DNA of 64,000 nt from Ponticaulis sp. (GTDB lineage Bacteria; Pseudomonadota; Alphaproteobacteria; Caulobacterales; Hyphomonadaceae), in assembly GCA_002692725.1 (NCBI GenBank), contig NZLU01000023.1, forward strand, positions 62,001 through 126,000. Direction: 5' to 3'. The notes beneath the pieces were generated by a model. The model was not told where the DNA came from, did no database searches, and worked only from the letters and a program-made list of their open reading frames with translations. Both the position numbers and the translations under genes were made by a program. Shown here in pieces: positions 37,054 through 47,064 of the stretch. Each line of letters starts with the position of its first letter. The stretch's first letter is position 1.

Positions 37054-39004
37054 GCGTCGAGGAGGAATCACGGACGACATAGGCATTCCTGTCACGAATG
37101 CCGATCCAATTGCCTCCGGCGCCACCCGATCCGCTCGCGCGGATTTCCGGAACATTGTCAGCCGATGAAACCCTTCGAACTGATCCATTCGTCGCTGAGG
37201 CGAGCGGTTCCATGACTTCGGTGCTTGACCGAAGGTCGGCATATTCACGAGGCTGTGACGGACCGTTCAGATGAATGGCTTCGAGATCGCCGACCTTGCC
37301 GCGATAAAGACCAAGACGTTCGCCGGGGAAGCGCAATTCCAGGGTATCTTCGCCCGTATTGGTCCATTCGAACCGTTCTGTATTTCCGTCAGGTGTTGTG
37401 AGTTCGAGCTGTTCCGGAACAGGCGAGAGCGAAGTCAGATTGGCAATGATCTCATCGCCCTCAGACCGCAGGATCAGGCGCTCTTCCTCCAGCTCAGGTT
37501 CTTTCATCATCCAGTGGACGAGCCGCCGGATCAGCTCCGCAAACGGGCCGCCGCCATCATGTCCGCGTGCCCAGAGCCAGAGTTGATCCGACATGAGTTC
37601 GGCTACCCGGCCTTCACCGACACGATCGAGCGCGAGCAGGGGTTTGTCGTCAGGTGTGGTCAGCAGAATATTTCCGGTGATGGGGCGGGCATCGATATAG
37701 CGATACCAGCTACCGAAATCGGCTTCATTCAGCGTTCTGGTGACGCTGTGTCGCTTGCCAATATCCGAGACGACCGGTTTGAACGGTTTCTCCTCAATCT
37801 GGCCTGTCGGGGCCAGCGGCAGCACGGTTGAAAGCGGTGTTCTCTGCAGACTGGCAGGTCCGGCAAATGGCTCACCTGCCGAAATCAGAAGTGCGCCGCC
37901 GCGATCCACATAGCGGGCAATATTCTGCAGATAGCGCAGATGAAGTACGCCGCGCCGGCGATAGCGGTCGAAGATGATCAGATCGAATTCATCGAGCTTT
38001 TCCTCGAACAATTCGCGTGTTGGAAAGGCGATCAGTGCGAGCTCATCCGTCGGCGTTGTGTCCTGTTTGTGCGGTGGACGCAGAATGGTGAAGTGCACGA
38101 GATCCACCATGGGGTCGGCCTTCAGAAGGTCGCGCCATGCCCGTCCCCCCTGATGTGGCTCACCCGTAATGAGCAGCACACGCAATGTGTCGCGAATGCC
38201 GGTGAGCGTCATGGCGGTCAGATTATTAGCCGCCGTCAGCTCATCAGGAGATTCCGGAATGGACAGCACAATGGTGTTCGGACCACGGCGATCGATTTCC
38301 ACGCTGATATTAGCTGTTTCGCCGGTTGGCAAAGGCACAATCTTGGCGCGCTCACCGTTGAGGGTGACATCAACCGGCAGAGTTTGGGAATCTTCTGCAG
38401 TGATCTTCACCTCAAGGACAGCCGTATCGCCAACAATGCCATAAGACGGCGCGCTGGTGATCTCGATGCGCCGGTCCATATCATCCTCAGATCCGACAAT
38501 CAGACCATGGACGGGCCCGAACGCTTCCAGTGATGAGGGATCGGTCGGCACGTCATGAACTTGTCCATCAGAGATCACAATCGCGCCGGCAATCTGGTCC
38601 CGCGGTGTATCGGCCAGTGCTGACGTGATGGCCGTGGCAAGACGCGTGTCAGGCGCTGTCTCGCGTGTTTCGACAAAGCGCAGATCGAACTGCTCACTGT
38701 CGGCAAGTTCGGCGCGTACCCGATCTGAAATGGCCTGAGCCGTGCTGGCGCGGTCATCGACCTCCATACTCGAAGATTTATCGAGAATGACGGCCAGTGT
38801 GCTTTTCAACGGGTCGCGATTTTCCTGAATCCACAGCGGATTACTCAGCGCGGCAGCGATCAGCGTCAGGGCAAGCGCGCGGGTCAGCCAGGCACGACCA
38901 CCGCGCACCAGATAGAGCACCCAGACCACGAGCGCGGCGACCCCGAGCGCGATGAGCAAGGCCCATCCAAGATGCGGGTCAAATCCGAGGCGTGAGACAT
39001 CCAT
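36977..39004 (-). CDS. Membrane protein with VWA-like domain, last gene of a MoxR/Bat-type operon
   Basis: A 675-residue protein with two N-terminal membrane helices (about 12-32 and 40-58), a von Willebrand A-like domain starting with the MIDAS-like DKSSS and ISDGQ, then a glutamine-amidotransferase-like fold (VLLITGEPHQGGRAWRDLL, LLISAGEPFAGP) and a C-terminal helix (LPAWLVAGMLFGLLLLA). The start overlaps the previous stop by one base. It probably acts with the co-encoded MoxR ATPase, DUF58 and BatA/DUF4159 proteins at the inner membrane; the process is unknown. Confidence 0.75.
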   Translation of the reverse strand: MDVSRLGFDPHLGWALLIALGVAALVVWVLYLVRGGRAWLTRALALTLIAAALSNPLWIQENRDPLKSTLAVILDKSSSMEVDDRASTAQAISDRVRAELADSEQFDLRFVETRETAPDTRLATAITSALADTPRDQIAGAIVISDGQVHDVPTDPSSLEAFGPVHGLIVGSEDDMDRRIEITSAPSYGIVGDTAVLEVKITAEDSQTLPVDVTLNGERAKIVPLPTGETANISVEIDRRGPNTIVLSIPESPDELTAANNLTAMTLTGIRDTLRVLLITGEPHQGGRAWRDLLKADPMVDLVHFTILRPPHKQDTTPTDELALIAFPTRELFEEKLDEFDLIIFDRYRRRGVLHLRYLQNIARYVDRGGALLISAGEPFAGPASLQRTPLSTVLPLAPTGQIEEKPFKPVVSDIGKRHSVTRTLNEADFGSWYRYIDARPITGNILLTTPDDKPLLALDRVGEGRVAELMSDQLWLWARGHDGGGPFAELIRRLVHWMMKEPELEEERLILRSEGDEIIANLTSLSPVPEQLELTTPDGNTERFEWTNTGEDTLELRFPGERLGLYRGKVGDLEAIHLNGPSQPREYADLRSSTEVMEPLASATNGSVRRVSSADNVPEIRASGSGGAGGNWIGIRDRNAYVVRDSSSTPILPAWLVAGMLFGLLLLAWRREGR

Positions 39005-41832
39005 TAGTCGTCTCCTTCCGGTTCAGTCGTGAGGTCGCGCGGCTGGGCATCCTCTGGCGAGCGAATGACGTCGCGCACCCGGTCTTCGCCATTGCGTGTG
39101 TCTGTGACTTCGCCCAATCGCTCGAGGAGCGAGGGCAGATGCACCTGATCTTCCTTATAGTTTCCGGTCAGCACATACATGATCAGATTGATGCCGCTGC
39201 GAAAAGCCTGTTCACGATTGCGCTGTCCGCCATCGACAGAAAACAGCGGACGGCCATTTTCATCCAGAGCCCAGGCGGACGCCATATCGGCATCCGTGAT
39301 GAATATACTCGAAATGCCGTCGCCGCGGCGTTCATCGCCTTCTGAATTGGCGCCGCTTTCAATCCAGATTGGGCGGTCGATAAAACGCCCGGTGAAGCTG
39401 TCGAGCAAATAGAAACTGCGAGTCAGAACGTGATCATCATGAGCCGGCACGAGAGGCGGAATATCCAGACCTTCCAGCAATAAGGCCAGTCTTTCATCGC
39501 TTGCCATGCGCGTACCAGTCCCGCCCGTCCCCGTGTCGATCAGGAGCGCGCCGCCATTCCGCAGATATTGCGCAAGCGCGCTACGTTCGTCGTTATCGAG
39601 CTCCATCCCATTGGGCGGCATGGCAATCAGAATGAAGGGATAAATGCTGAGCGGGGCATTGGAGAGGTTGAGACCAACCGGCTCTTGAGGCTCTACCGTG
39701 GTCCGGCGGTACAACATGATGGACAGCCCGCGAAGACCCGCCTCCGCCTTGCGGTTTGTGGCGCTGTCATCGGTGAGAATATATCCAAAGCGCAAATCCA
39801 GTGCGGCTTCCATGGCGGCTGTATCGATCGTCTCTTCCTGGGCATGACTTTGCGGTGGCACCAGCATGAGGCCGCCTGCCATCATGCCGATGATCAGGGC
39901 GCCAGCGGATGCACCAAACCGCAACCGGCCTGCCAGGAAAAGTGAGATGATCAGATCGGCAAGAAGCAGTAGTGCCGCCAGCCCGAGAAACCAGCCCGAA
40001 AGTTGACGGGTCGCCTGATCGTCAGCCGTGCGAACGGCAAAGCCGGATGGCCAGCTGGTCATCGGATCAGGCTCCCAGCCTGCCCCGGCATTAATCGTCA
40101 GCGTCACGGCGCTGCCTTTATAAAGGCCTGCAGGGTGCTGAGCCGTGGGTTGGAGATCAATGGCATCAGTCACTTGAATGGGTTCCGCATTGGGCGGCGG
40201 GCTGATGAAATCGCCATAGCCATTCAGCCATCTTTGCGGCGCGAGGCTGGTATTCGGCTGCACGCTGGCTTGTCCAAGATCACGCGCGGGCAGGGTGGCA
40301 CGGCGCAACATCTCAACAAATACGCCTGCCAGCGGCAAATCAGACCATTCCGGCCCGGCTGTCACATGAAAGAGCGTCAGACGCCCATCTCCAAGGATAT
40401 CCGACGTCACAAGCGGGGTGCCATCGGCGAGGCGCGCCCAGGTGCGGGAGGCCAGTTCCGGATCAGGCTGGGCCAGCACCTGACGCCGGATCAGGACTTC
40501 GCGATCGATCGAGATGTTGGCGAACGGGCCAGTCTCAGAGAAGGTGTTCAATGCCTGTGGCGTGTCCCAGGAGAGCGCGCTGTCGAGCGCTCGGGAGGCG
40601 CGGCGCAGACGAACGGGCAGGAGGCTGTCGGCCTGTGCTGCAAGGCGCGGCCCGGCAAACCGGACCAGAACACCACCCGCCTCGATCCATTCACGCAGAC
40701 GCGTTTCGTCCGACGGTGCCAATTCACCTACATCGGTCAGGATAATGACGTTCAGCTCATCATCCAGCAGTTCACCAATCGTGCCTTCCACAATATTGGC
40801 AAACGGGGCCAGTGCTTTGCGCACGTAATAGGTATCTGACAGGAGCGGTTGAAGGTTTTGACCTTCCGAGAGCAGGCCAACCCGGCGAACACGGTCTGCG
40901 CCCTCCCACTGCCAGACCCCGGCAGCTGAGGACGCGCCCGAGAGTGTAAACCAGTTCATCGCCGATTGAATGGCTTCGGGCACTTCAAACGCGATTTGGG
41001 TAATCGTTTCGCCGTCCGCAAAGCTGCCGCGCGCTGAGGCAACCGAACTGCCGGATTCGTCATAGGCAGAGATGGAAACCGATGCGTCGCCGTCATCCTC
41101 AGAGCGGATCAGCGTCAGTGCTGGTCCTCTGGCCGTCGTCGATAGGGTTGAAATCGCGACCAGCGGCGCCTCGGTCAGTGGCACCACGTCGACGGGACCA
41201 ATTCGACCGAGTTCGGTATTCAGAGAATCAAGCCCCTCTGATCGCTGACCGTCTGAAATCCAGACCGTACGGAAATCTGACGATGAAATACCCTCCAGCG
41301 CCTCGGCAAGCGGGGTATAATCCGGCTGCCATCCGTTTGGACGCAGGGCCTGTACCTGGCTGCGGGCCGCCTGCGGTGACAGGCGATTGGCCAGTGCTTC
41401 GGTGTAGTCTGTGCTGGTGGTTGGCAGGACGAACACCGCGCGGTCACGATCTAGACCCGCAAGCGTTCCAAGCGCTGCGCTCTGACTGGCAGACCAGTTC
41501 GGCGCAGCGGTCCAACCATTGTCGATGATCAGCAGCACATCACGATTGCTATCGACGCCTGTTTCATTCTTTGGCGGCGACCAGATGGGAGAGGCCAGTC
41601 CAAGAATGGCGAGCGAGACGATCAGAATGCGCAAGGCGATAATCCACCAGGGCGTATCGTCTGGTGTCTCTTCCTTCATGCCCATGTCTTCGAACAGGGC
41701 AAAGCTCGGCAGAACCTGCATTTTCGGCTGAGGCGGTGTGGCCCGCAGAACAAACCATAAAAGCGGCAGCCCGAGCAGAGCGAGCAGCGCCAGCGGGGTC
41801 GCAAACAGCAGCGGTCCGAGCGTCAGGCTCAT
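39004..41832 (-). CDS. BatA-N/DUF4159 double-module membrane protein
   Basis: A 942-residue protein. Residues 1-90 show the BatA N-terminal aerotolerance-regulator pattern (two helices around GLPLLWFVLRATPP); the middle has a VWA-like fold (VLLIIDNGWTAAPN, TVWISDGQRSEGL); helices lie near residues 617-635 and 643-665; the last 260 residues form DUF4159 (LRFGYILTDDSATNRKAE, GGALLIDTGTGGTG, SGINLIMYVLTGNYKEDQVH). This composite is common in alphaproteobacteria next to MoxR and DUF58. It overlaps the DUF58 gene by 4 bases. Confidence 0.85.
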   Translation of the reverse strand: MSLTLGPLLFATPLALLALLGLPLLWFVLRATPPQPKMQVLPSFALFEDMGMKEETPDDTPWWIIALRILIVSLAILGLASPIWSPPKNETGVDSNRDVLLIIDNGWTAAPNWSASQSAALGTLAGLDRDRAVFVLPTTSTDYTEALANRLSPQAARSQVQALRPNGWQPDYTPLAEALEGISSSDFRTVWISDGQRSEGLDSLNTELGRIGPVDVVPLTEAPLVAISTLSTTARGPALTLIRSEDDGDASVSISAYDESGSSVASARGSFADGETITQIAFEVPEAIQSAMNWFTLSGASSAAGVWQWEGADRVRRVGLLSEGQNLQPLLSDTYYVRKALAPFANIVEGTIGELLDDELNVIILTDVGELAPSDETRLREWIEAGGVLVRFAGPRLAAQADSLLPVRLRRASRALDSALSWDTPQALNTFSETGPFANISIDREVLIRRQVLAQPDPELASRTWARLADGTPLVTSDILGDGRLTLFHVTAGPEWSDLPLAGVFVEMLRRATLPARDLGQASVQPNTSLAPQRWLNGYGDFISPPPNAEPIQVTDAIDLQPTAQHPAGLYKGSAVTLTINAGAGWEPDPMTSWPSGFAVRTADDQATRQLSGWFLGLAALLLLADLIISLFLAGRLRFGASAGALIIGMMAGGLMLVPPQSHAQEETIDTAAMEAALDLRFGYILTDDSATNRKAEAGLRGLSIMLYRRTTVEPQEPVGLNLSNAPLSIYPFILIAMPPNGMELDNDERSALAQYLRNGGALLIDTGTGGTGTRMASDERLALLLEGLDIPPLVPAHDDHVLTRSFYLLDSFTGRFIDRPIWIESGANSEGDERRGDGISSIFITDADMASAWALDENGRPLFSVDGGQRNREQAFRSGINLIMYVLTGNYKEDQVHLPSLLERLGEVTDTRNGEDRVRDVIRSPEDAQPRDLTTEPEGDD

Positions 41833-42698
41833 GCGTTCACTCCTGCCTGCGCCATGGCCTGCATGATCCGGAAGGCGAGCGGACGGCGTGGTTCACCCAC
41901 AATATGGGCTTCAAAATGCCAGCCCACCTGTTCGGCCAGATGTTTGACTGCATACTGGCGGTCCATGAACCGTTTGAAATAATCGTCTTTCAGATCTTCC
42001 GTTCGGCCAAATATCCGTTCTTTCAGCCCGCCAGGCCGCTTGAATTTCACCCGGCCGGAGAAGGGGAATTCGGCTTCCAGCGGATCAATCACCTGCAGAA
42101 GCACACCGGGCAGACTGTTGGATGCGCATAGTCTGACCCAGTCATTCAGGGCTGTCAGATCGCCATAGAAATCGCTCGCATAGATGATGGCGCTGGTTTC
42201 GCGCCGGACATTTGGAATGAACTGATCAGAGCGTTCGTAAATCAACTCTTCGATGATCCGTGCAGACAAATCTCCGGACCGGGCAGGCGGTTTACCGGAG
42301 CCGAGCACCGCTGCGAGATCCCCATTTTCAACAAACCGGATGGCAAGAGACGTCAGGATCACCTTGGCTTCCTGGGCCTTGGTCAGCTGGTCTTTCGCGC
42401 CTGCCCAGTTAAATCCTGAGCCCACATCCACACCGACTTCAAGCAGGCGTGCTGTCTGAAGTTCATGTTCGCGAATGAAATAATCATCGCCCGTGGCGGA
42501 ACGACGCCAGTCAATCGAGTTGGCAGAATCCTCCGGCGTCTGACCGCGATACTGCCAGAAATCTTCACCATGACCGGCCCGTTGTCGGGGAGCGCCGCCA
42601 TGCTGGGCGGTCGACCGGTCACGGGTCAGCGATGGAAAATCCGGCAATTCCGCTGCGAGAGCTTCGGCTTCCGCGCGCAGGCGATCAGGGTCACTCAT
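41829..42698 (-). CDS. DUF58 domain protein
   Basis: A 289-residue DUF58 protein with FWQYRGQTPEDSANSIDWRR, the family hallmark around residues 48-67, and a VWA-like rest (GVDVGSGFNW). Such proteins are partners of MoxR AAA+ ATPases. It lies 3 bases after moxR and overlaps the next gene by ATGA. Confidence 0.88.
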   Translation of the reverse strand: MSDPDRLRAEAEALAAELPDFPSLTRDRSTAQHGGAPRQRAGHGEDFWQYRGQTPEDSANSIDWRRSATGDDYFIREHELQTARLLEVGVDVGSGFNWAGAKDQLTKAQEAKVILTSLAIRFVENGDLAAVLGSGKPPARSGDLSARIIEELIYERSDQFIPNVRRETSAIIYASDFYGDLTALNDWVRLCASNSLPGVLLQVIDPLEAEFPFSGRVKFKRPGGLKERIFGRTEDLKDDYFKRFMDRQYAVKHLAEQVGWHFEAHIVGEPRRPLAFRIMQAMAQAGVNA

Positions 42699-42701
42699 AT
42701 A

Positions 42702-43727
42702 TCAGTTTGTCCGGGTCGCGAGCTTCCGGATAAGATCTGGCAGGGTCGGCAATTCCCCGGTCGGATCAAACCGCAGAGACATCCGGTGTCCAAGAGCCGG
42801 TTCGGCCAGCGCCTCGAGATCCTCAACGCTTGGTGAGAGACGACCGCGCAGAAGCGCACGCGCACGACTGGCGAGCATCAGCGCCTGACCGGCTCGAGGA
42901 GATGGGCCCCAGAGAACCTGACGGCGAACAATCTCATTGCTGGATTGTTCAGGTCGGGCTTCACGGATCAGCTCCAGAATTTGCTCAACCACTTTTGTGC
43001 CGACCGGCAGGGTGCGGACAAGTTTTTGAATATTCATCAGCGACTCAGCAGACAGAATGGTCTGCAGTTCGACGTTTTTCTGGCTCGTGGTTTCAATCAG
43101 AATGCGGCGCTCGGTTTCGGCGTCTGGATAATCGACATCGATTTTAAGAAGGAAACGGTCGAGCTGAGCTTCCGGCAATGGATAAGTGCCCTGTTGCTCA
43201 ATCGGGTTCTGGGTCGCCAAAACGTGGAAAGGCTCAGGCAGATCATGGCGGTGTCCGGCAATGCTGACATGGTGCTCGGCCATGGCCTGCAAGAGAGCGG
43301 ATTGGGTCCGGGGAGAGGCCCGGTTGATCTCGTCTGCCAGCAGAAGGCTGGTGAAGATTGGACCCGGAATGAAGCGGAAGGAGCGTTTGCCATCATCTGC
43401 CTGATCGAGCACTTCCGACCCGAGAATGTCGGATGGCATCAAATCGGGCGTGAACTGCACCCGGCCGGAAGAGAGACCAAGAACGGTTCCCATGGCATCT
43501 ATCAGGCGGGTTTTGGCCAGACCAGGCGCACCGATCAAAAGTGCGTGACCGCCCGAAAGAATGGCACATAACACCAGTTCAACCGTGCGTTCCTGGCCGA
43601 AAACCACTTTTCCGATTTCTTCACGAACCTTGGCCAGATCGGCCATGGCCTTTTCGGCGACATCGGAATTCGCCGTGGAGTTTTCCTCCGGCATTTCGGT
43701 CTCAGTAGGGCTCAGTTCTTCACTCAT
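42702..43727 (-). CDS. MoxR-family AAA+ ATPase
   Basis: A 341-residue MoxR ATPase with Walker A GAPGLAKT, Walker B LLLADEINRASPRTQSALLQ, sensor NPIEQQGTYPLPEAQLDRF and the C-terminal lid. It is thought to act as a chaperone that drives the VWA and DUF58 partners. First gene of a four-gene minus-strand operon; only 48 bases separate it from the divergent DUF1285 gene. Confidence 0.93.
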   Translation of the reverse strand: MSEELSPTETEMPEENSTANSDVAEKAMADLAKVREEIGKVVFGQERTVELVLCAILSGGHALLIGAPGLAKTRLIDAMGTVLGLSSGRVQFTPDLMPSDILGSEVLDQADDGKRSFRFIPGPIFTSLLLADEINRASPRTQSALLQAMAEHHVSIAGHRHDLPEPFHVLATQNPIEQQGTYPLPEAQLDRFLLKIDVDYPDAETERRILIETTSQKNVELQTILSAESLMNIQKLVRTLPVGTKVVEQILELIREARPEQSSNEIVRRQVLWGPSPRAGQALMLASRARALLRGRLSPSVEDLEALAEPALGHRMSLRFDPTGELPTLPDLIRKLATRTN

Positions 43728-43775
43728 ACAGATATTACACCTAAATCAATTGGCAGAAGAGATGAGGAGCTGCCG

Positions 43776-44357
43776 TTGGAAAGTCGTACGACAACAGGTC
43801 TCGACCAGTTATATGAGACTTTGCAGACATTAAGCGGGAAAGAAAAGGGCCTGCGTAAACTCCCGCCAGTCGATGACTGGTCTCCAGCCGATTCTGCGGA
43901 CATCGGAATGGAAATCCGAAAGGATGGAAGCTGGTGGCATGAAGGCACGAAATTCTCCCGGCAAAAGCTTGTCGATCTCTTTTCTACGATTTTGCGCAAG
44001 GATTTGGATGGGTCCACCTATTTAGTCACACCTTACGAAAAGGTCATAGTTCATGTCGAAGACGCACCCTTCATCGGCGTGCGGGTCGACAAGGCCCTTC
44101 AGGGGGAAGAACCTGTGTTAGTCGTGACCACAAATCTTGGCGAGAGTGTGGAAATTTCGAAAGAGCATCCACTTCGCGTGGAGGTCGACGAGGAGACCGG
44201 CGAGCCGTCGCCTTATGTTCTGATCCGGGGTCGATTAGAGGCCAAGCTTACACGGCCTGCATTTTATGAGCTGGTCGAACTTGCCGAAACTCGCGACGAG
44301 GCGCTTTATGTCCGCTCGCATGGCGCGGATTTTCTCATTGGGAGCCTTGAAGAATGA
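43776..44357 (+). CDS. DUF1285 protein
   Basis: A 193-residue protein with the DUF1285 pattern: LPPVDDWSPADSADIGMEIR, DGSWWHEGTKFSR, LVTPYEKVIVHVEDAPF. Its start is TTG 43776 with GAGGAG nine bases upstream. It overlaps the Nudix gene by ATGA. Function unknown; the fixed linkage to the Nudix and cca genes in alphaproteobacteria suggests a shared operon. Confidence 0.85.
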   Translation: MESRTTTGLDQLYETLQTLSGKEKGLRKLPPVDDWSPADSADIGMEIRKDGSWWHEGTKFSRQKLVDLFSTILRKDLDGSTYLVTPYEKVIVHVEDAPFIGVRVDKALQGEEPVLVVTTNLGESVEISKEHPLRVEVDEETGEPSPYVLIRGRLEAKLTRPAFYELVELAETRDEALYVRSHGADFLIGSLEE

Positions 44358-44992
44358 GCTGGCAGGGGCCGGAAGATTTTCTTGATCGGATACGCGCAAA
44401 TCTCACCCCTGTTCATGACCTCGCTATCCTGCCGCAGCGCGGAGATGTCCATTATTTCGAGCCGGAGCAATTGCCCACTCTGCGCGATGCCGGCGTTCTG
44501 ATCAGCATTGTGGATCGCGGCAATGACGATCTCAACGTTGTGCTGACACAGCGGCCCGACACGATGGCCAAACATCCCGGGCAGGTCGCTTTCCCGGGCG
44601 GCAAGGTCGATCCGATCGATAACGGACCGGTTCAGGCGGCGCTGAGAGAAGCGCATGAAGAAGTCGGAATTGAGCCCGGCAGTGTTGATCTGATGGGCCT
44701 GGGAGATATCTATATAGCAGGGTCCGGGTTTCGGATCACGCCTGTGGTCGGGGTCATCCCGTCAGACTTTGTTGCCGTGCCCGATCCTTATGAAGTCGAT
44801 GATGTTTTTGAGACGCCCCTGTCCTTTTTGATGAATCCGGACAATCATGTGCGAAAGGAAACAGTCTGGAAGGGGCGGGAACGCGCCTATCTGGAAATGC
44901 CACATGATGGACGACGTATTTGGGGTGTAACAGCCGGTGTCATCCGATCGCTCTATGACAAGCTCTATCCGGATAACGGGGAACACGAATGA
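44354..44992 (+). CDS. Nudix hydrolase, probable CoA pyrophosphatase
   Basis: A 212-residue Nudix protein with the UPF0035 signature HPGQVAFPGGKVDPIDNG followed by the Nudix box AALREAHEEVGI. This subfamily (NudL) splits coenzyme A to 4'-phosphopantetheine and 3',5'-ADP. It overlaps both neighbours by 4 bases. Confidence 0.88.
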   Translation: MSWQGPEDFLDRIRANLTPVHDLAILPQRGDVHYFEPEQLPTLRDAGVLISIVDRGNDDLNVVLTQRPDTMAKHPGQVAFPGGKVDPIDNGPVQAALREAHEEVGIEPGSVDLMGLGDIYIAGSGFRITPVVGVIPSDFVAVPDPYEVDDVFETPLSFLMNPDNHVRKETVWKGRERAYLEMPHDGRRIWGVTAGVIRSLYDKLYPDNGEHE

Positions 44993-45312
44993 TCCGCATC
45001 GCATTTCAGGTCGCACTAATTCTTCTGCCAATTGTGCTGTTTGCGATCTATCGGATCGCGACCCGCCACCGACGTGAGCCAGGTGAACCCTGGCCGATTT
45101 TGATCCTCGTTATTTCTGGCCTGGTGCTGTCGTCGAGTTTCTACATCTATCTCTTCCTGAAAGATCCGAGAGATGAGCGAACCTGTTCGACACCTCCCCG
45201 GTTTGAGAATGGCGTCCTGATCCCGGCTGAAACTGTGCCGTGCGAAGAGGCGCCGATTGATAGCCGGCGGCCAGACACTGAATCCATGGATTCCTCGCCT
45301 GATGACCGCTGA
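44989..45312 (+). CDS. DUF6111-like small membrane protein
   Basis: A 107-residue protein with two membrane helices (residues about 4-22 and 38-58) and a hydrophilic, Cys-containing C-terminus. Position between the Nudix and cca genes is that of the DUF6111 family. The end overlaps the cca start by 11 bases. No function known. Confidence 0.68.
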   Translation: MIRIAFQVALILLPIVLFAIYRIATRHRREPGEPWPILILVISGLVLSSSFYIYLFLKDPRDERTCSTPPRFENGVLIPAETVPCEEAPIDSRRPDTESMDSSPDDR

Positions 45313-46489
45313 TATCAGCGCAGCAGACTGGTTCAGAAAACGCACGACGCAGACCGTTCTGGCCGCTCTGAACGCTGCACTGCCTGATGGCGCGCGCTTT
45401 GTCGGGGGGTGTGTCCGCAACACGCTTCTGGGCGAACCGGTCAGTGATATCGACATTGCGACACAGCTCGAACCGGACGAAACAATCGAGGCGCTGACTA
45501 AGGCCAGTATCCGGGCCATTCCGACCGGAATTGAGCATGGCACCATTACCGGCGTGTGCGAGCATGAACCCTTCGAGATCACCAGCCTGCGCCGCGACGT
45601 TGAAACCGATGGCCGCCGGGCTGTCGTCGCGTTTACGCGCGACTGGGAAGAGGATGCCCAGCGGCGCGATTTCCGTATGAATGCGCTCTATGCGGACGCA
45701 AATGGCAAAGTGCACGACCCGACGGGCGGCGGGCTTTCTGACATTGCGGACAAGAAAATCGTCTTCATCGGTGAGGCAGAGCAGCGTTTGCGTGAAGATC
45801 ATCTACGCAATCTACGCTTTTTTCGCTTCACCGCCTGGTATGCCGACAAGCTGAACGCTGAGGGACTTGCAGCCTGCGCAGCCCTGAAAGACGGACTGGA
45901 TCAGATCGCGGCCGAGCGGATCTGGAAGGAATGGCACAGACTGCTGGAAGCCCCATCGCCCTATAAGGTGATTGCCGCCATGCAGGAAACAGGTGTGTTA
46001 AACGTCATTCTTCCGGAAACTGAGACGCTTGACCGGTTGAACGGACTGGCCGGGATCGAGGCAAAGCTGGAAGGCCCCCTGTCGGGCATGCAGCGTCTCC
46101 TGACCCTTTTGCCGCAGGATGAAGATCTGATGGCCGGGCTTGCAGGGCGTCTTCGCATGTCGGGCGTGGAGCGAGACCGGTTAGTCGATTTTGCCAGGGC
46201 AAGAGAACAGTTCTCGCTGGATATGAAAGACAAAGACGCCAAAGCCACGCTGTATCGTCTGGGTGATATCACCAGTCGCGATGTCATCGTCTGGCTTTGG
46301 GCGGGTGATCCTGACGCCGATTGGATGCGGTTGTTCAACCTGGCGAGTGATTGGGAACGTCCAGAGTTTCCAGTGCGCGGCGCTGACCTCATCCGGCAGG
46401 GCTATACGCCAGGACCGCAACTAGGCGAGAAGCTGCGCGAGATCGAAAATGCCTGGATCGAAAACGGTTTTTCGATGGATGGCCTCTAG
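45302..46489 (+). CDS. cca: CCA tRNA nucleotidyltransferase
   Basis: A 395-residue class II nucleotidyltransferase that adds or repairs the tRNA 3' CCA. Motifs: GGCVRNTLLGEPVSDIDIAT (catalytic Asp-x-Asp), RRDFRMNALY, EDHLRNLRFFRF and AERIWKEW. The ATG at 45302 inside the DUF6111 end fits the family N-terminus better than the 45257 start. The stop overlaps the convergent tspO gene by 4 bases. Confidence 0.93.
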   Translation: MTADISAADWFRKRTTQTVLAALNAALPDGARFVGGCVRNTLLGEPVSDIDIATQLEPDETIEALTKASIRAIPTGIEHGTITGVCEHEPFEITSLRRDVETDGRRAVVAFTRDWEEDAQRRDFRMNALYADANGKVHDPTGGGLSDIADKKIVFIGEAEQRLREDHLRNLRFFRFTAWYADKLNAEGLAACAALKDGLDQIAAERIWKEWHRLLEAPSPYKVIAAMQETGVLNVILPETETLDRLNGLAGIEAKLEGPLSGMQRLLTLLPQDEDLMAGLAGRLRMSGVERDRLVDFARAREQFSLDMKDKDAKATLYRLGDITSRDVIVWLWAGDPDADWMRLFNLASDWERPEFPVRGADLIRQGYTPGPQLGEKLREIENAWIENGFSMDGL

Positions 46490-46989
46490 CCGTTCAGGAC
46501 AATAATCATCCCATTCAGATAGCCGGCAAAACTCACCCAGAGGATATAAGGGACCAACAATAGGGCGGCGATGCGTGAATGCGTCCCAAAGCTGAAGGCC
46601 ATCATGACAATGACCAGCCACAGGCAGACCAGATCAATCATCGACATGATTGGGCGATGAAAGAAAAAGAACAATACGCTCCAGGCGAGGTTGAAGCCCA
46701 GCTGAAGAAAAAACAGGCCGAAACACGTGCGTGCATTGCTGAACCGGTCGACGTTTCTCCGCACAAGAATGGCTGAAATCGCCATCAGCACGTAAAGAAT
46801 TGGCCAGACAATTCCAAAGGCATAGCCGGGCGGATTAAACGGCGGTTTCTTGAGCGTCTGATACCAGGGGTCGCTGTCTCCACCGGATACCAGGCCACCG
46901 ATTGCTGCGACGGCAATCACAGCCAGCACAATGACGAGATCGTAAGCCCAGCCAAATCTGGTTGGCTTTTTCAGTTTTGGAAAATTCAT
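46486..46989 (-). CDS. tspO: TspO/MBR family protein
   Basis: A 167-residue protein with five membrane helices and the tryptophan-rich TspO pattern: WYQTLKKPPFNPPGYAFGIVW, LQLGFNLAWSVLFF, VPYILWVSFAGYLNGMII. It binds porphyrins; in Rhodobacter it is an oxygen-linked regulator. Adjacent to hemF on the same strand, which fits a tetrapyrrole link. Confidence 0.9.
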   Translation of the reverse strand: MNFPKLKKPTRFGWAYDLVIVLAVIAVAAIGGLVSGGDSDPWYQTLKKPPFNPPGYAFGIVWPILYVLMAISAILVRRNVDRFSNARTCFGLFFLQLGFNLAWSVLFFFFHRPIMSMIDLVCLWLVIVMMAFSFGTHSRIAALLLVPYILWVSFAGYLNGMIIVLNG

Positions 46990-47064
46990 AATGAACAGGA
47001 GTTAGAGTGACACGCTCCTGCGGAAACACCCGGCCAATAGAAAAGTTCCTGTCGTTTCAGAAAT

